The translations under genes were made by a program, and so were the position numbers. A DNA stretch of 64,000 nt from Bacteroidota bacterium (GTDB lineage Bacteria; Bacteroidota; Bacteroidia; Flavobacteriales_E; Vicingaceae), in assembly GCA_013112545.1 (NCBI GenBank), contig JABFGJ010000001.1, forward strand, positions 558,001 to 622,000, given 5' to 3'. This document shows positions 63,655-64,000 of the stretch, in pieces. The notes below the pieces were generated by a model. It was given only the letters and a program-made list of their open reading frames with translations, was not told the DNA's origin and ran no database searches. The first letter of the stretch is position 1, and each line of letters opens with the position of its first letter.

Positions 63655-64000
63655 TTATCCAATTACACTTCCACTATCTGTTTTTTGTTGGGGACTCATC
63701 AACTCTAGCTTTCCTGTTCTACTTTCGGCCATCAAAATCATTCCATTAGATTCAATTCCCATCATTTTTCTTGGCGGTAAATTGCATAAAACTTGCACTT
63801 GTTTTCCTACTAATTCTTCAGGGGAATATGCTTTAGCTATACCAGATAAAATTGTTCTAACTTCATTGCCTAAATCCACCTCTAATTGTAACAATTTATC
63901 ACTTTTTTTAACTGGTATGGCCGTTTTGATTTCTCCTACACGTATGTCGAGTTTCATGAAATCATCAAAACTTATAAATTCTTTAAATTCAGGAATTTCA
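63655..64000 (-). CDS. metG: Methionyl-tRNA synthetase, C-terminal tRNA-binding domain (partial)
   Basis: The frame continues to the window edge, so only the last about 115 residues are seen. Upstream of the internal ATG at 63957 the frame reads EIPEFKEFISFDDF, the usual linker before the C-terminal dimerisation and tRNA-binding OB domain of MetRS. The domain follows with MKLDIRVGEIKTA, LLQLEVDLG, TILSGIAKAYSPEELVGKQV and MGIESNGMILMA. Only a look at the full gene could rule out a stand-alone tRNA-binding protein, but the linker argues for MetG. Confidence 0.88.
   Translation of the reverse strand, partial: EIPEFKEFISFDDFMKLDIRVGEIKTAIPVKKSDKLLQLEVDLGNEVRTILSGIAKAYSPEELVGKQVQVLCNLPPRKMMGIESNGMILMAESRTGKLELMSPQQKTDSGSVIG

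Noticed and set aside
63609-64000. Plus-strand open frame starting MKLLKVVLNE and running to the window end
   Set aside because: It lies opposite the metG C-terminal domain, has no family resemblance, and its composition fits an antisense shadow.

Overview
The window looks like chromosomal DNA of a gliding-type Bacteroidota, most likely a flavobacterium. Base composition is AT-rich. It carries gldH, three proteins with type IX secretion (T9SS) sorting ends, a PorP/SprF family protein, an IPExxxVDY protein and a DUF4270 protein. Several starts have TAnnTTTG-like -7 boxes instead of sigma-70 boxes. I saw no rRNA, tRNA, CRISPR array, insertion sequence or phage gene. Coding density is very high and no gene-free gap exceeds 300 bases.

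Layout. 1-2600 (minus): a cut-off membrane/beta-barrel protein, its ECF sigma factor, and asd. 2665-10875: three large secreted multidomain proteins; a lamin-tail protein faces two SprB-repeat proteins across a bidirectional terminator. 10994-16755: crtZ, a clan-A glycoside-hydrolase-like protein, and a polyprenyl-phosphate-sugar type glycosylation set (two GT2 enzymes and one GT-C-like membrane protein). 16042-23409: a tight minus-strand run holB-ricT-gldH-PBP1A-scoA-scoB-GT2. 23539-37758: housekeeping genes (pgk, cvpA, cyclophilin, pheS, M42 peptidase, pyk, rnc, fabF, acpP, an iodotyrosine-deiodinase-like nitroreductase, purN, dCMP deaminase, S41 protease, superoxide dismutase). 37745-41754 (minus): glycogen/starch-synthase-like protein, DUF4270 lipoprotein, glmS. 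41891-47070 (plus): panC, a flippase-like membrane protein, heptose adenylyltransferase, TPR protein, radA, polysaccharide deacetylase.

47071-63469 is the most striking part: a single 5,158-residue secreted protein built from about 63 SprB repeats, ending in a gliding-motility-type (type B) sorting domain, followed after one base by its PorP/SprF partner. Its repeats show three layers of order. Units 4-7 are tandemly duplicated as units 8-11 with a 957-base period. From unit 26 to unit 50 a PG-x-DG repeat class alternates strictly with a second class, with a period near 452 bases. A subset of units carries an extra cysteine after the first cysteine, and every one of these also has a cysteine in the NL-x-AG turn, which predicts a second disulfide. 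Its promoter region holds CTTAACAA-type inverted and helical-phase repeats. The window closes with the C-terminal tRNA-binding part of metG, running off the end.

These genes suggest a surface-adhesion and gliding cell that exports large repeat proteins by T9SS, possibly glycosylates exported polymers, and makes a hydroxylated carotenoid. All functions are inferred from sequence reading only.
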